From positions 1 through 47,625 of the forward strand of contig JAUNKF010000026.1 of NCBI GenBank assembly GCA_030532895.1: a stretch of 47,625 bases of DNA, in the 5' to 3' direction. Positions 37,729 to 47,098 of this stretch are shown piece after piece; the first letter of the stretch is position 1; each line of letters starts with the position of its first letter. This stretch comes from Lautropia sp. (lineage in GTDB: Bacteria > Pseudomonadota > Gammaproteobacteria > Burkholderiales > Burkholderiaceae_E). A program made the translations under genes and the position numbers. The notes under the pieces are model-generated. The model saw only the letters and a program-made list of their open reading frames with translations. It did no database searches and was not told the DNA's origin.

Positions 37729-39492
37729 CTACGAGGCCCTACGACCACTCGTGACACTCATCAGACCCAGGAACACCAAGGCCCAGACGACAGCAGCGGC
37801 CCACCAGTGCATCGCACCGCTGATCAGCGCCTGCCCGATGAAGCCTGCCTGAATCACGTAGAACACCATCGGCACCAACGTCTTGCGGATCACCTCACCT
37901 TCACGGTTCAGCAAACCGACCACCGCGGCTGCGGCCACCACATTGTGCACCGAAATCATGTTACCGGCAGCTCCACCGATCGCCTGCAAGGCCACCACCA
38001 CCGAGGCCGAATCCACGTTCAGACCAATCTGCGTGGCAGTCGAGAACTGGAAGTAGGAGAACATCATGTTGCTGACCGTGTTGGAGCCGGCAATGAAGGC
38101 TCCCAAGGCGCCCACCCACGGCGAGACGTTCGGCCAAGCCTCACTGAACCACGCTGCGGCACTTTGCGCCAGCACGATCGGCATGCTCGCCATCGCCCCC
38201 GGCGCGCTCATGTCGGCCGATCCCGAGTTGATGAAGACCTGCACCATCGGCACAGCCAGCAACAGCGCCGGCGCCGCTGCGATCATCGTGCCACCAGAAC
38301 GCGCCCAGCCACGCGCGAAAGAACGGAGGTTCATGCCAAAGACCGCAATACAGAGAATCGACACCAGGATCAGGATGGCCCCCGGTGAGTAAGCCAGCTG
38401 GATCTTGCTGCTGATTGCGGTACCAAACAGGTTCGGCAGCGTCACCGTCGTCAACGGGCCGGTCAGGAAGGCTTTCAACTCAGGAATCGTGCGGGTCATG
38501 ATCAGCGCGACCATCACCAGCAGATACGGCGAAAAAGCCCGGAACACCGAAAATGCAGGCTTGCCGTCATCAGAATGATCCTCGGTGATCGAGCCAACCC
38601 AATGCGAATCCCAGTTGGAACGAGCCGGGAAATCAAAGGTTTCCTTCGGGACGAACCAGCCACGCTTGGCCACCGGCACCACGATCATCAGCCCCAGGAA
38701 GCCTCCCACCATCGATGGAAATTCAGGCCCCAGGAAGCGGGCCACCAGATAATAGGGCACCGTGAAAGCCAGGCCAGCGAAAATCGCAAACGGCCATGCC
38801 TTCAAACCTTCGACGAAGGAGCGCTTCTCACCGAAGAACCGGGTCAGCATCCCGGCCAGGATCAACGGGATCAGCACACCGACAGCAGCATGCAGAAAGC
38901 CGACATTGCCCACGATCTGCAACAGATACTGCTCGACCGTGGCCGGCTCAATCGCCGTTGCGACATCCCCTTTGTTGATCCCCGTCATCACCCCCACGAG
39001 CATCGGTGTGCCCACGGCACCGAAGGATACTGGCGTCGACTGGATCACCAGCACGGCCATCACGCAGGCCATGGCCGGAAACCCCAGCGCCAGCAGCAGT
39101 GGCGCACCCACCGCAGACGGCGTCCCGAAGCCGGACGCGCCTTCCACCAGCGAGCCGAACAACCACGCCACGATGATCACCTGAACACGTCGGTCAGGCG
39201 AAATATCCATGAAGCCCTGCCGGATCGACTTGATTGCGCCACTTTCCTTCAGCGTGTTCAAGAGCAGGATCGCCCCAAAGATGATGAACAGGATCGTCAA
39301 CGACACGATCACACCATTGACCGTGGCCGCTGCAACCACGTTGAAATCCGCCTGCCAGACGAACAGCGCCAACAAGGCCGTGACCAGATAAGCCACCCCC
39401 ATCGACACCTTCACCGACAAACGCATGACCACCAGCAACAGGAACACCGTCAAGATCGGCAAAGTTGCCAGGAATGTATGCAAAACCCCCAT
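37729..39492 (-). CDS. lldP: L-lactate permease (LldP) family transporter
   Basis: 587 aa, about twelve to fourteen membrane helices. LldP signatures: [57 protein letters not shown], and [22 protein letters not shown]. The family moves lactate, and sometimes glycolate, with protons across the inner membrane. No lactate dehydrogenase gene is adjacent, so the exact substrate is inferred. ATG 39492 is preceded by GGAGAAGG. It is divergent from the osmC-like gene with only 56 bp between, where both promoters must lie. Confidence 0.92.
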   Translation of the reverse strand: MGVLHTFLATLPILTVFLLLVVMRLSVKVSMGVAYLVTALLALFVWQADFNVVAAATVNGVIVSLTILFIIFGAILLLNTLKESGAIKSIRQGFMDISPDRRVQVIIVAWLFGSLVEGASGFGTPSAVGAPLLLALGFPAMACVMAVLVIQSTPVSFGAVGTPMLVGVMTGINKGDVATAIEPATVEQYLLQIVGNVGFLHAAVGVLIPLILAGMLTRFFGEKRSFVEGLKAWPFAIFAGLAFTVPYYLVARFLGPEFPSMVGGFLGLMIVVPVAKRGWFVPKETFDFPARSNWDSHWVGSITEDHSDDGKPAFSVFRAFSPYLLVMVALIMTRTIPELKAFLTGPLTTVTLPNLFGTAISSKIQLAYSPGAILILVSILCIAVFGMNLRSFARGWARSGGTMIAAAPALLLAVPMVQVFINSGSADMSAPGAMASMPIVLAQSAAAWFSEAWPNVSPWVGALGAFIAGSNTVSNMMFSYFQFSTATQIGLNVDSASVVVALQAIGGAAGNMISVHNVVAAAAVVGLLNREGEVIRKTLVPMVFYVIQAGFIGQALISGAMHWWAAAVVWALVFLGLMSVTSGRRAS

Positions 39493-39548
39493 ACCTTCTC
39501 CTCATTAAACTAACGAATCTGAAACCTCAAACAACATTGCATCTCATC

Positions 39549-39980
39549 ATGAAAACCAACATCCAATGGATGGGCCCCGGCACCATGCGCTTCATCGCAG
39601 ACACAGGCAGTGGTCACCTGATCGGCATGGACGGCGCCCCCGAAGGCGGTGGCGAAAACCTCGCCCCCCGGCCCATGGAGCTGCTATTGGCCGGCGCGGG
39701 CGGCTGCACCGCCTACGATGTCGTCCTCATCCTGAAGAAAGGACGGCATGATATCCGCGGTTGCCAGGTTCGCATCGACAGCGAACGTGCCGACACCGAC
39801 CCGAAGGTATTCACCCGTATCGACTTCCATTTCATCGTACGAGGCCGGCACCTGAATCCCCATCACGTCGAACGCGCCATCAAACTCTCTCACGACAAGT
39901 ACTGCTCGGCCACCGCCATGCTGGCTCACACGGCAACCATCGGCATCACCTGGGAGATCGTCGACGACGGGCAAGACTGA
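39549..39980 (+). CDS. OsmC/YhfA family protein
   Basis: 143 aa from ATG 39549 (MKTNIQWMGPGTMRF). Small dimeric thiol protein; the two redox cysteines are in AGAGGCTAYDVV (about residue 57) and KYCSATAML (about 119), with Arg in APRPMELLL. OsmC relatives reduce organic hydroperoxides; the YhfA-like subgroup has no proven substrate. The upstream open frame to 39465 runs back into the lldP promoter. No clear Shine-Dalgarno. Confidence 0.9.
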   Translation: MKTNIQWMGPGTMRFIADTGSGHLIGMDGAPEGGGENLAPRPMELLLAGAGGCTAYDVVLILKKGRHDIRGCQVRIDSERADTDPKVFTRIDFHFIVRGRHLNPHHVERAIKLSHDKYCSATAMLAHTATIGITWEIVDDGQD

Positions 39981-40686
39981 CCAGTCCACCAGCCCCCCAC
40001 CAACACCTGACGACGGGCAACCGGCCCCGGTTGCTCAATCTCCCAGCCTCATCATCCAAGGCTTTGCCATTACCTCACGTGTTGTCGATGCGGTATTGTG
40101 CCCACTCTTTCCTCCCAAAGCCCAAGCCGATCAGCATTCTTCGCGACACCCCAGCCCAATCCGAGGGTTTGTCCTAGTCCAGGCAGTCGACTGACGCCCC
40201 TCAAGACACATTCAGACAACAAATCCCAATCCCCCCTGGCGCCCGCGAATGCCGCATACATGCCCCCCATGCCTGAGCCAGCCCTAGCCGCCCATCTCTT
40301 TACTCCTCTACCCCGCCCTTACCATCCTGAATCCCCCTCCCCTGCCATCCCGCAACCCGGCTCGACCTGAGCGCCTTGACCCGCCCGCCCCAGCCAAGAC
40401 ATAGACTCAAACTTGAACGCCATCCCCCCAGTCGCCCCCTCTCGAGAGGGGTTGCCCCACGTCTCCACCCGTCCACCAAAAAGCACCACTCAGACACCTG
40501 TGTATCAAAAACACAACGTTCGCGTCGTTTTCAGCCCCGTCTCTTCCCGGATTCTTTGATCCATTCCCGAATTTAGGGACAATAGTTTCAACTTCCCACC
40601 GAGCACGTCTCGGGGAGTTTCGATTTCGGTAACGCGCCAAGCAACGGTCGTAACCGATCGAGTCCAGAAACTTAGGAGATTGACCA
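39981..40686. other. 706-bp gene-free region before the porin
   Basis: No convincing gene on either strand: short open frames have Pro/Ser-rich translations that follow the C-rich composition. A perfect stem GCAACCGG/CCGGTTGC (40017-40034) lies 36 bp past the osmC stop and may end that transcript. Near 40557 TTGATC, 17 bp, ACAATA is a weak promoter candidate for the porin, which would give a leader of about 105 bases. A regulatory RNA could be here but nothing shows it. Confidence 0.4.
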
Positions 40687-41691
40687 ATGAAAAAATCGCT
40701 TGTTGCGCTGGCCGTTGCGGCAGCCCTGCCCGCGTTCGCCCAAGCTCAAACCAGTGTTCAGCTGACCGGTAGCGTCGACGTTGCCGTCGAAAGCCTGAAC
40801 AAGGATGCAAACGGTGGCGCCAAAGGTGACCTGAAAGTCTCGGATGGCATCTACGGCGGTTCCCGTTTCGCCATCGTCGGTTCGGAAGATCTGGGTGGTG
40901 GCCTGAAGGCACTGTTCAACCTGGAGCACCGTCTGAGTGCCGACACCGGCACCCTGACCGAAGCGCCCTTCTTCTGGCGTGGTCAGTCGTGGGTTGGCCT
41001 GGGGGGCGGCTTCGGTACCGTTCGCTTCGGCCGCCAGTACACCCCGGTTCACGTTGTTGTTGAAGCAGGCGACATGACCGGTCAGAGCTGGTACTACAGC
41101 AGTGGCGACCTGCCGTACGCCACGCGCGTCAACAACGCCATCAGCTATGTGTCGCCCTCGCTGGGTGGCTTCACGCTGGCCGCTGCCTACGCTGCCGGTG
41201 AAGCTGCTGCTGATGCTGGCGCTGACTTCAACAAGCTGAACGACGTGCTGGGCGTGGCTGGTATCGGTGCCTTCGGCCCGGTGAAAGTGGCTGTTGGTTA
41301 TCAGACCATCGATGGTGCTGAAATCAACAACATCAAGAACACGAACCAGCTGGGTGCCTCGCTGGGCGCCGAGTTTGGCCGCTTCGGCCTGGGCGTGTCC
41401 TATGTCCAGAACAGCACGAAGCCTGTTGCCGGCTCCACGCTGAAAGACAAAGGGATGACTGTCAGCACCAAGTTCCAGGTGACCGACGCTGGTACCGTGT
41501 ACCTGTCGTTCCTGCGTAACGACCCGCGTGGTGATGACAACACCCAGGACGGTATCGGCCTGACCTACAACCACGGTCTGTCCAAGCGTACCTACCTGTA
41601 CGGTGCTGTCGGCATCGGCAAGAACAAGGTTGCCGGTGGGGAAGACGTCAAGCCCCGTCGCATCGCCCTGGGCCTGCGCCACTTCTTCTAA
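40687..41691 (+). CDS. Outer-membrane general porin (betaproteobacterial type)
   Basis: 334 aa. Signal peptide MKKSLVALAVAAALPAFAQA, then a 16-strand-barrel porin: SVQLTGSVDVAVE, GSRFAIVGSEDLGGGLKALFNLEHRL, GLGGGFGTVRFGRQYTP, and a C-terminal strand ending in Phe (RIALGLRHFF), the signal for the BAM insertion machinery. Trimeric diffusion channel for small solutes. The ribosome-binding site AGGAG is strong, codon use is very regular, and a strong terminator follows, so it is probably highly expressed. Confidence 0.96.
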   Translation: MKKSLVALAVAAALPAFAQAQTSVQLTGSVDVAVESLNKDANGGAKGDLKVSDGIYGGSRFAIVGSEDLGGGLKALFNLEHRLSADTGTLTEAPFFWRGQSWVGLGGGFGTVRFGRQYTPVHVVVEAGDMTGQSWYYSSGDLPYATRVNNAISYVSPSLGGFTLAAAYAAGEAAADAGADFNKLNDVLGVAGIGAFGPVKVAVGYQTIDGAEINNIKNTNQLGASLGAEFGRFGLGVSYVQNSTKPVAGSTLKDKGMTVSTKFQVTDAGTVYLSFLRNDPRGDDNTQDGIGLTYNHGLSKRTYLYGAVGIGKNKVAGGEDVKPRRIALGLRHFF

Positions 41692-41714
41692 TCAACCCTC
41701 GGTTGATGGAAGCC

Positions 41715-41736
41715 CAGACCATCAGCTGATGGTCTG
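41715..41736. repeat. Perfect 22-bp palindrome behind the porin gene
   Basis: Arms CAGACCATCAG and its exact complement with no loop, 23 bp after the porin stop. Just before it, ATCAAC-CCTCG-GTTGAT (41691-41707) forms another hairpin, and the terminator follows after three bases. Confidence 0.7.
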
Positions 41737-41739
41737 ATC

Positions 41740-41772
41740 AAAACCCCCGGTTTTCTGAATCGGGGGTTTTTT
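41740..41772 (+). terminator. Rho-independent terminator of the porin gene
   Basis: AAAACCCCCG (41740-41749), an 11-base loop, CGGGGGTTTTTT (41761-41772). Strong stem and U-run. Confidence 0.93.
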
Positions 41773-41953
41773 CTTGGGCGTCCGACCTGGCCGCACCGAT
41801 TGCCCGATATTCAGCTAGTCAGCCATCATGGTCATGCTGCGATCGATTCAACTACGGCAGTCTGTCCAGATGGCATATCCATCAATGCCAGCTAGAATAA
41901 GCACCATTCATCCCACCAGGACAACCGCTCCGCCAAACAGGAAGCATCCAACC

Positions 41954-42727
41954 ATGACTCAACAAGACGACGACACGACCCGCACCGGCCTCTGGGTTGT
42001 TTTTGCCACCGTGGCCGCCCTGCTGATCGGCCTCATCATCTGGGTGCTGAAAGAGGTGGGGATCTCCTCACCCCCGACAGGCACCGACACCAAAGCACTG
42101 ACGGTGGGTGCCAACCCTTCATCGGGCCACGAACAGGCAAGTACCGCAGCGGCAGCCACAGCTGCTTCGAGCAACGCTGCGGCCAATACCGAGGCATCCG
42201 CTCGGCCCCAAGTCACCGACAGCACCCCCACGGCCGCTGACGACACCGGCCATACCGCTGCCAACAACCCGGTTCAACCCCCAGCAGAGACTACATCCGG
42301 TGGCACATCGGGCGCTCAGGATGAAACATCGGCCACGCAGATCCAGGCAGCCGCTGCTGGCGCAGAAGCCACCGCCGACGAATTCGTCGCCTTCGACAAT
42401 CTCAATAGCGGCGAGCTGTCGGCTGTCGTCCACTTCGCCTCCGCCTCAGCCGTCCTGCCCACCGACACCAGCGCCGAAATCGCCGCTCTTGTCGACATGC
42501 TGCAAGCCAATGAGTCGCGCCGTGTCGTCGTCGCCGGCTTCCACGACCCCACTGGCAATGCTGCCTTCAATGACCAACTGGCACGCAAACGCGCCTTCGC
42601 CGTCCGAGACGCACTCATCGCCCAAGGCATCAGCCGTGAACGCATCATCATGCGCAAGCCGGAACAGACCACCGGTACAGGCACCTTGGCCGAAGCTCGC
42701 CGCGTCGAGCTCCGCCTGATCGACTGA
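41954..42727 (+). CDS. Membrane-anchored OmpA-domain protein
   Basis: 257 aa from ATG 41954 (MTQQDDDTTRTG), AGGAAG ten bases upstream. One N-terminal membrane helix (about 12-34, LWVVFATVAALLIGLIIWVL), then an Ala/Thr/Ser-rich periplasmic linker of about 110 residues, then a C-terminal OmpA-like domain: VVHFASASAVLPTD, VVVAGFHDPTGNAAFNDQLARKRAFAVRDALIAQGI and RRVELRLI. The Asp and Arg that bind the diaminopimelate of peptidoglycan are kept. It probably links inner membrane to cell wall; not a porin itself. Ends 22 bp before a palindromic repeat. Confidence 0.88.
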   Translation: MTQQDDDTTRTGLWVVFATVAALLIGLIIWVLKEVGISSPPTGTDTKALTVGANPSSGHEQASTAAAATAASSNAAANTEASARPQVTDSTPTAADDTGHTAANNPVQPPAETTSGGTSGAQDETSATQIQAAAAGAEATADEFVAFDNLNSGELSAVVHFASASAVLPTDTSAEIAALVDMLQANESRRVVVAGFHDPTGNAAFNDQLARKRAFAVRDALIAQGISRERIIMRKPEQTTGTGTLAEARRVELRLID

Positions 42728-42749
42728 AGCATTCAGAAGCCAGGCATTA

Positions 42750-42817
42750 GCGCGTGTCATGCAGCCCTGGACGGACTTTTACCGGAGCCAGCAATCAAGC
42801 TGCTGCATAACACGCGC
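42750..42817. repeat. Palindromic intergenic repeat between convergent OmpA-domain and acyl-CoA ligase genes
   Basis: Arms GCGCGTGTCATGCAGC (42750-42765) and GCTGCATAACACGCGC (42802-42817) are complementary in 15 of 16 positions around a 36-base spacer. The same arm sequence occurs at 35403-35415 and 12931-12945. The remaining 220 bp up to the ligase stop hold no gene. Confidence 0.65.
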
Positions 42818-43040
42818 GAACAACTTGTTGAACGGTATTCATTTCCCAAGCACCACGCCCACATTGCAAGCCGCTGATTTCACGGTCTGATTTTTCGATC
42901 GGTCTCACAATCGGCACAGAAGTGACGGCATCTCATGCTCAAGTGACAGCCCACCAACATAGCTGCCAGGAAAGCGCGGGACGGCAGCGGGTTATACCGC
43001 CCCCATTTGACGCCCGCGCCTGACGCCTGAAGAGCCGCCT

Positions 43041-44762
43041 TCATCTGCCCTCGTCCCTTTCAGGCACCACCGAACCATCACGCAACTGGCGGCGCAACAC
43101 CTTACCAATATCACTCTTAGGCAAGCTTTTGACAAAAGCGACCTCCCTCGGTCGCTTATACCCGGTCAAGCGGGTCGCGCAGTATTCGATCAATGCCTGC
43201 TCAGTCAGTGACGAACTTGTCCGCACCACATAAATCTTCACGGACTGCCCAGAACGCGCATCCGGCACACCGATCGCGGCGCACGCCTTCACCTCGGTGT
43301 GGCTCATCACCACCTCCTCGATCTCGTTGGAATACACATTGAAACCCGAGACGAGAATCACGTCCTTCTTGCGATCGACCAACCGCAAAAAGCCACGTTG
43401 ATCCAAAACCCCGATATCTCCCGTCCGAAAAAAACCATCCGGCGTCATGAACTCAGCCGTCTCGTTGGGCCGCTGCCAATAGCCTGCCATCACCTGCGGC
43501 CCTCGAACCAGCACCTCGCCCACCTCGCCAGGCGGTAGCGGTTGCATCGCCTCATCCACCACCCGGATCTCTGTGGAAGGTAATGGCAGCCCCACCGTCC
43601 CATCATGCCGCTTCGTATCCGTCGGACTGCAGCTGACCGTTGGAGACGCCTCCGACATCCCATAACCCTCACACACCGGGCACCCGGTCACCTCCTGCCA
43701 ATGCGCCGCCACCGACGAGGGCACCGCCATTCCCCCACCTACCGTGATGCGCAGATCTGAAAAATCCAGCGCCCTGAATGATGCATCGCCCAACAGCAAG
43801 TCATACAAGGTACTGATCCCCGGAAACACCACCACCTTGTGCGGTTTCAATGCCTTCACCACCGCCTTCACATCACGTGGGTTCGGCAGCAGTACCAGCA
43901 ATCCCCCCACACGCATGCTGACCAGGAGACAAACCATCAACGCATAGACGTGATACAAAGGCAGCAATCCCGCAAAGACCAGCGGCCCACTCGGCGCGGC
44001 CTTGCCAGACTGACGCATCGCCGGATAAAACCAAGCCTCATCCTGCAACACGTTCGCCACCATGTTTCGATGCGTCAGCATCGCCCCCTTCGGAACCCCT
44101 GTCGTTCCGCCCGTATATTGCAGAAAAGCCAGCTGATCACCCGATAGCACCGGCGCCTGAAAGCGCATGCGCTTTCCTCGTGCCATGATCGATGCAAAAC
44201 GCTGCGCTCCCGGAATATCAAAGGGAGGCACCATCTTTTTCACATGGCGCAGCACGGCATTGATCAACCGCCCCTTCAGCCAGCCCTGAAGATCCCCCAT
44301 CGAGACCAAGACCACATGCTTCACCGCTGTGTTGTCAATCACCTTGGCCAAGGTCGCACCAAAATTCTCCAGCACGACGATTGCCTCTGCCCCAGAGTCC
44401 TTCAACTGCACCGTCAACTCACGAGGCGTATAAAGTGGATTGACGTTGACCGCCACCAACCCAGCCCTCAACACACCGAACAACGACACCACGTACGGCA
44501 GGCAATTCGGCATCATCAACGCCACCCGACACCCCTCTCGCAGCCCCAACGACTGCAGCCAAGCCGCCATATCCCTCGATAACGCAGCCAACTCCCCATA
44601 GCGCACCGAGCGCCCCAGACACACCAACGCCTCCCGCTCGGCATACGCCGCCATCGATGCCTCCAGCAAATGCGCCAACGACCGATAAGCATCCGGGTCA
44701 ACATCAGCTGGAACCCCTTCAGGATAGTGCTTCAACCAAAACCGGTTCTCCCTCGTCTCCAT
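43041..44762 (-). CDS. fadD: Long-chain acyl-CoA synthetase (FadD-like)
   Basis: 573 aa, AMP-forming ligase that activates fatty acids to acyl-CoA at the membrane. P-loop-like YTGGTTGVPKGAMLTHRN, YGMSEASPTVS, the adenylate-binding FFRTGDIGVLDQRGFLRLVDRKKD, and the catalytic Lys in KSDIGKVLRRQLRD near the C-terminus are all present. Length matches E. coli FadD. Stands alone on the minus strand with no beta-oxidation genes adjacent. The symbol is by family; paralogues are common in Burkholderiales. Confidence 0.93.
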   Translation of the reverse strand: METRENRFWLKHYPEGVPADVDPDAYRSLAHLLEASMAAYAEREALVCLGRSVRYGELAALSRDMAAWLQSLGLREGCRVALMMPNCLPYVVSLFGVLRAGLVAVNVNPLYTPRELTVQLKDSGAEAIVVLENFGATLAKVIDNTAVKHVVLVSMGDLQGWLKGRLINAVLRHVKKMVPPFDIPGAQRFASIMARGKRMRFQAPVLSGDQLAFLQYTGGTTGVPKGAMLTHRNMVANVLQDEAWFYPAMRQSGKAAPSGPLVFAGLLPLYHVYALMVCLLVSMRVGGLLVLLPNPRDVKAVVKALKPHKVVVFPGISTLYDLLLGDASFRALDFSDLRITVGGGMAVPSSVAAHWQEVTGCPVCEGYGMSEASPTVSCSPTDTKRHDGTVGLPLPSTEIRVVDEAMQPLPPGEVGEVLVRGPQVMAGYWQRPNETAEFMTPDGFFRTGDIGVLDQRGFLRLVDRKKDVILVSGFNVYSNEIEEVVMSHTEVKACAAIGVPDARSGQSVKIYVVRTSSSLTEQALIEYCATRLTGYKRPREVAFVKSLPKSDIGKVLRRQLRDGSVVPERDEGR

Positions 44763-44936
44763 CGCTTCCCCTTCACACCTCCCCGGATAGCGCCATCACA
44801 TCAGCCTCATGCCCTCAGATCCCCGCCCCCATGGCGAGGCACCAGGGCGCAAGCGGCACATCCACCACCAATACCAGCTACCAACACTGACATCGGGCCT
44901 ACATCCTGCGCCATACCAACACCAAAACCAGCAACC

Positions 44937-45140
44937 CCAGTCCCGACTCTCATACCCATACCAGCAGCAACGATACCGACATGCGCACCAGTACCCACAA
45001 CAGCAGCGACACCAACGTGAACTCCAGTACCAACAGCGACAGAGCGATACCGACGCACACACCAATTCCAACAGTAACGCCACCAACGTGAAGACCAGTA
45101 CCACTAACGGCAGAGCGATACTGACATGCACACCAGTACC
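44937..45140 (-). repeat. Degenerate ~36-bp tandem repeat
   Basis: Read on the minus strand, the motif GGTACTGG or a close variant recurs with ends at plus positions 45140, 45102, 45069, 45031, 44995, 44962 and 44944, spacings 38, 33, 38, 36, 33 and 18. Units contain CACGTTGGTG or GTCGGTATCGCTCTG. In changing frames they encode GTGVHVG-type Gly/Val repeats, so the array could be the remains of a Gly/Val-rich repeat protein. The 577-bp gap 44763-45339 has no other gene. Confidence 0.6.
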
Positions 45141-45339
45141 AGCAGCGGCGTCGAGACCGTCTCCGTCGCCACCATAACCCAGCGCCTCATATTTTGCACA
45201 TCAGCATGTGCCATGTACGCACGGCAGGGATGTCCCCTGACCTAGAGGGGGCCTGCTATCCTTCTAGTCAGCTGCGCCCCCACTTTTCTGGCTTGTGGTG
45301 CTACTCTTCAAACTGAAGTCCCACAATCGCCATGCCACC

Positions 45340-46548
45340 ATGAAGATCATTGACGGCATCCTCGCCACCTTCCCCGAATTTCAGGCCATCCGACATGACA
45401 TTCACGCCCATCCCGAACTGGGTTACGAGGAACAACGCACCGCCCAACTTGTGGCCGAGCATCTTCAATCATGGGGCTATCAGGTTACTACCGGTGTAGC
45501 AGGAACCGGCGTCGTCGGCACACTCACCCGGGGGACAAGCGGCCGCAGCATCGGCCTACGTGCCGACATGGACGCACTCCCACTCGAAGAAGCCAACAAC
45601 TTTGCCCATCGCTCACAACATCCCGGACGCATGCACGCCTGCGGCCATGACGGCCATACCACAACCCTGCTTGCCGCAGCTCGTCATCTCAGTGAAAACG
45701 CACGCTTCAATGGCACTGTCCACCTCGTCTTCCAACCCGCGGAAGAAGGGGGCGCCGGTGCCCGAACCATGATTGAAGAAGGTCTGTTCGAGCGTTTTCC
45801 ATGTGACATGGTCTTCGGCGCACACAACTGGCCAGGCATTCCTGTCGGCCAGGCAGGCATCAAAAGTGGCCCCCTGATGGGATCATCCAACGAGTTCGAA
45901 ATCACCATCACCGGCAAAGGCGCCCACGCAGCACTCCCCCAGAACGGCATCGATCCCGTCCTGACAGCCACCCATCTCGTACAGGCTTTCCAGTCGATCA
46001 TCAGCCGCAACAAAAACCCGATCGAAGCAGCCGTCCTGTCCGTGACCGAAATTCATGCCGGGGATGCCACCAACATCATTCCGAACACAGCCACCCTTCG
46101 CGGCACTGTCCGAACCTTCTCAATCGACATGCTCGACCTGATCGAAAGCCGGATGAGAGCCATCACCGACAACCTTTGTGCCGCCTTCCATGCCACCGCC
46201 CAGTTCGAGTTCACCCGTAACTACCCCCCCACCATCAACCATCCCCAAGCCACCGAGCTGATGCACAAAGTGCTGGTCGATGTATTGGGTGAAGCACAGG
46301 TCATCAACCCTGTGGAGCCGACCCTTGGCGCAGAAGACTTCTCCTTCATGCTGCTCAAGCGACCAGGCTGCTACTTTTTCCTGGGCAACGGCGAAGGCGA
46401 ACACCGCATCAAAGGCCATGGCAGCGGCCCCTGCATGCTGCACAACCCCAGCTATGACTTCAACGATCAGCTGATCCCCATTGGCGCCACCGTCTGGGTT
46501 CGCCTCGTCGAAGCCTGCCTACCTGCTACAGCAACCCCTCTCGAATGA
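45340..46548 (+). CDS. M20 family amidohydrolase (hippurate/N-acyl amino acid hydrolase type)
   Basis: 402 aa from ATG 45340 (MKIIDGILATFPEFQAIRHDIHAHPELGYEE). Zinc and catalytic motifs of the M20D group: GLRADMDALPL, HACGHDGHTTTLLAAA, FQPAEEGGAGARTMIEEGLF and, near the C-terminus, LGAEDFSFML; a dimerisation domain (GKGAHAALPQNGIDPV) is inserted. It hydrolyses amide bonds of N-acylated amino acids; the substrate is unknown. A longer frame from GTG 45295 lacks support. The last 23 bp overlap the 3' end of the opposite gene. Confidence 0.93.
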   Translation: MKIIDGILATFPEFQAIRHDIHAHPELGYEEQRTAQLVAEHLQSWGYQVTTGVAGTGVVGTLTRGTSGRSIGLRADMDALPLEEANNFAHRSQHPGRMHACGHDGHTTTLLAAARHLSENARFNGTVHLVFQPAEEGGAGARTMIEEGLFERFPCDMVFGAHNWPGIPVGQAGIKSGPLMGSSNEFEITITGKGAHAALPQNGIDPVLTATHLVQAFQSIISRNKNPIEAAVLSVTEIHAGDATNIIPNTATLRGTVRTFSIDMLDLIESRMRAITDNLCAAFHATAQFEFTRNYPPTINHPQATELMHKVLVDVLGEAQVINPVEPTLGAEDFSFMLLKRPGCYFFLGNGEGEHRIKGHGSGPCMLHNPSYDFNDQLIPIGATVWVRLVEACLPATATPLE

Positions 46549-47098
46549 AATCATCCCTGATCTCGTCCGGCGAAGGCTTCTGGCGGCTATCGTAACGTAT
46601 CGTCAAATACCCCGCCATCTCGGTGATACGATCCCGCTCCGCATCCTTCACGGCATCGTGGGTACTGTCATCCAACTCGACCAAGGCCATGACCTGATAT
46701 CCCTCATCCACCACGACGAAATCAATGACCTTCTGCGCAAAACGCCCCCGAATCGACAAAAAACGTCCTGGCTCACCCAGCTCTTCCGCCGACAGATCTG
46801 GCTCCATCAAAGCCCCCATCGAAACCTGAGCCAAAATCCTGTACTCCGGCAAACCGGCCTCAAGCCGCCGACAAAACTCCAGTTCGTTCTCCGTCAGCAA
46901 AGGACGAGATTTCACCCGCCAAGGTCGCTCCGCCGAGACTGGACGAAACAACCAAAAGACAAAAAACGCGAGCAAAACAGCGGCGCCTCCGTACCACCAA
47001 AATGCAGAAACGCCCTTGGTGAATGAGTTTATCCCCTCCCCACTGACACTGAAAACCGAAGCCCACCTGAAGGACGACAAGAATCCCCCTTCCTCCAT
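46526..47098 (-). CDS. DUF2726-domain membrane protein
   Basis: 190 aa from ATG 47098 (GGAGG five bases upstream). One membrane helix at about residues 36-54 (AFWWYGGAAVLLAFFVFWLF) followed by a cytoplasmic DUF2726 domain: SRPLLTENELEFCRRL, YRILAQVSMGALM, KVIDFVVVDEGYQVMALVELDDSTHD and DAVKDAERDRITEMAGY. The D-F/V-E-x-D layout recalls restriction-endonuclease-like folds, but function is unknown. No zinc cysteines are present. Convergent with the M20 gene and overlapping it by 23 bp. Confidence 0.85.
   Translation of the reverse strand: MEEGGFLSSFRWASVFSVSGEGINSFTKGVSAFWWYGGAAVLLAFFVFWLFRPVSAERPWRVKSRPLLTENELEFCRRLEAGLPEYRILAQVSMGALMEPDLSAEELGEPGRFLSIRGRFAQKVIDFVVVDEGYQVMALVELDDSTHDAVKDAERDRITEMAGYLTIRYDSRQKPSPDEIRDDFIREGLL

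Noticed and set aside
40672-41682. 336-codon open frame antisense to the whole porin gene
   Set aside because: The length follows from the regular codon use of a highly expressed gene; the translation has no recognisable domain and no start context.
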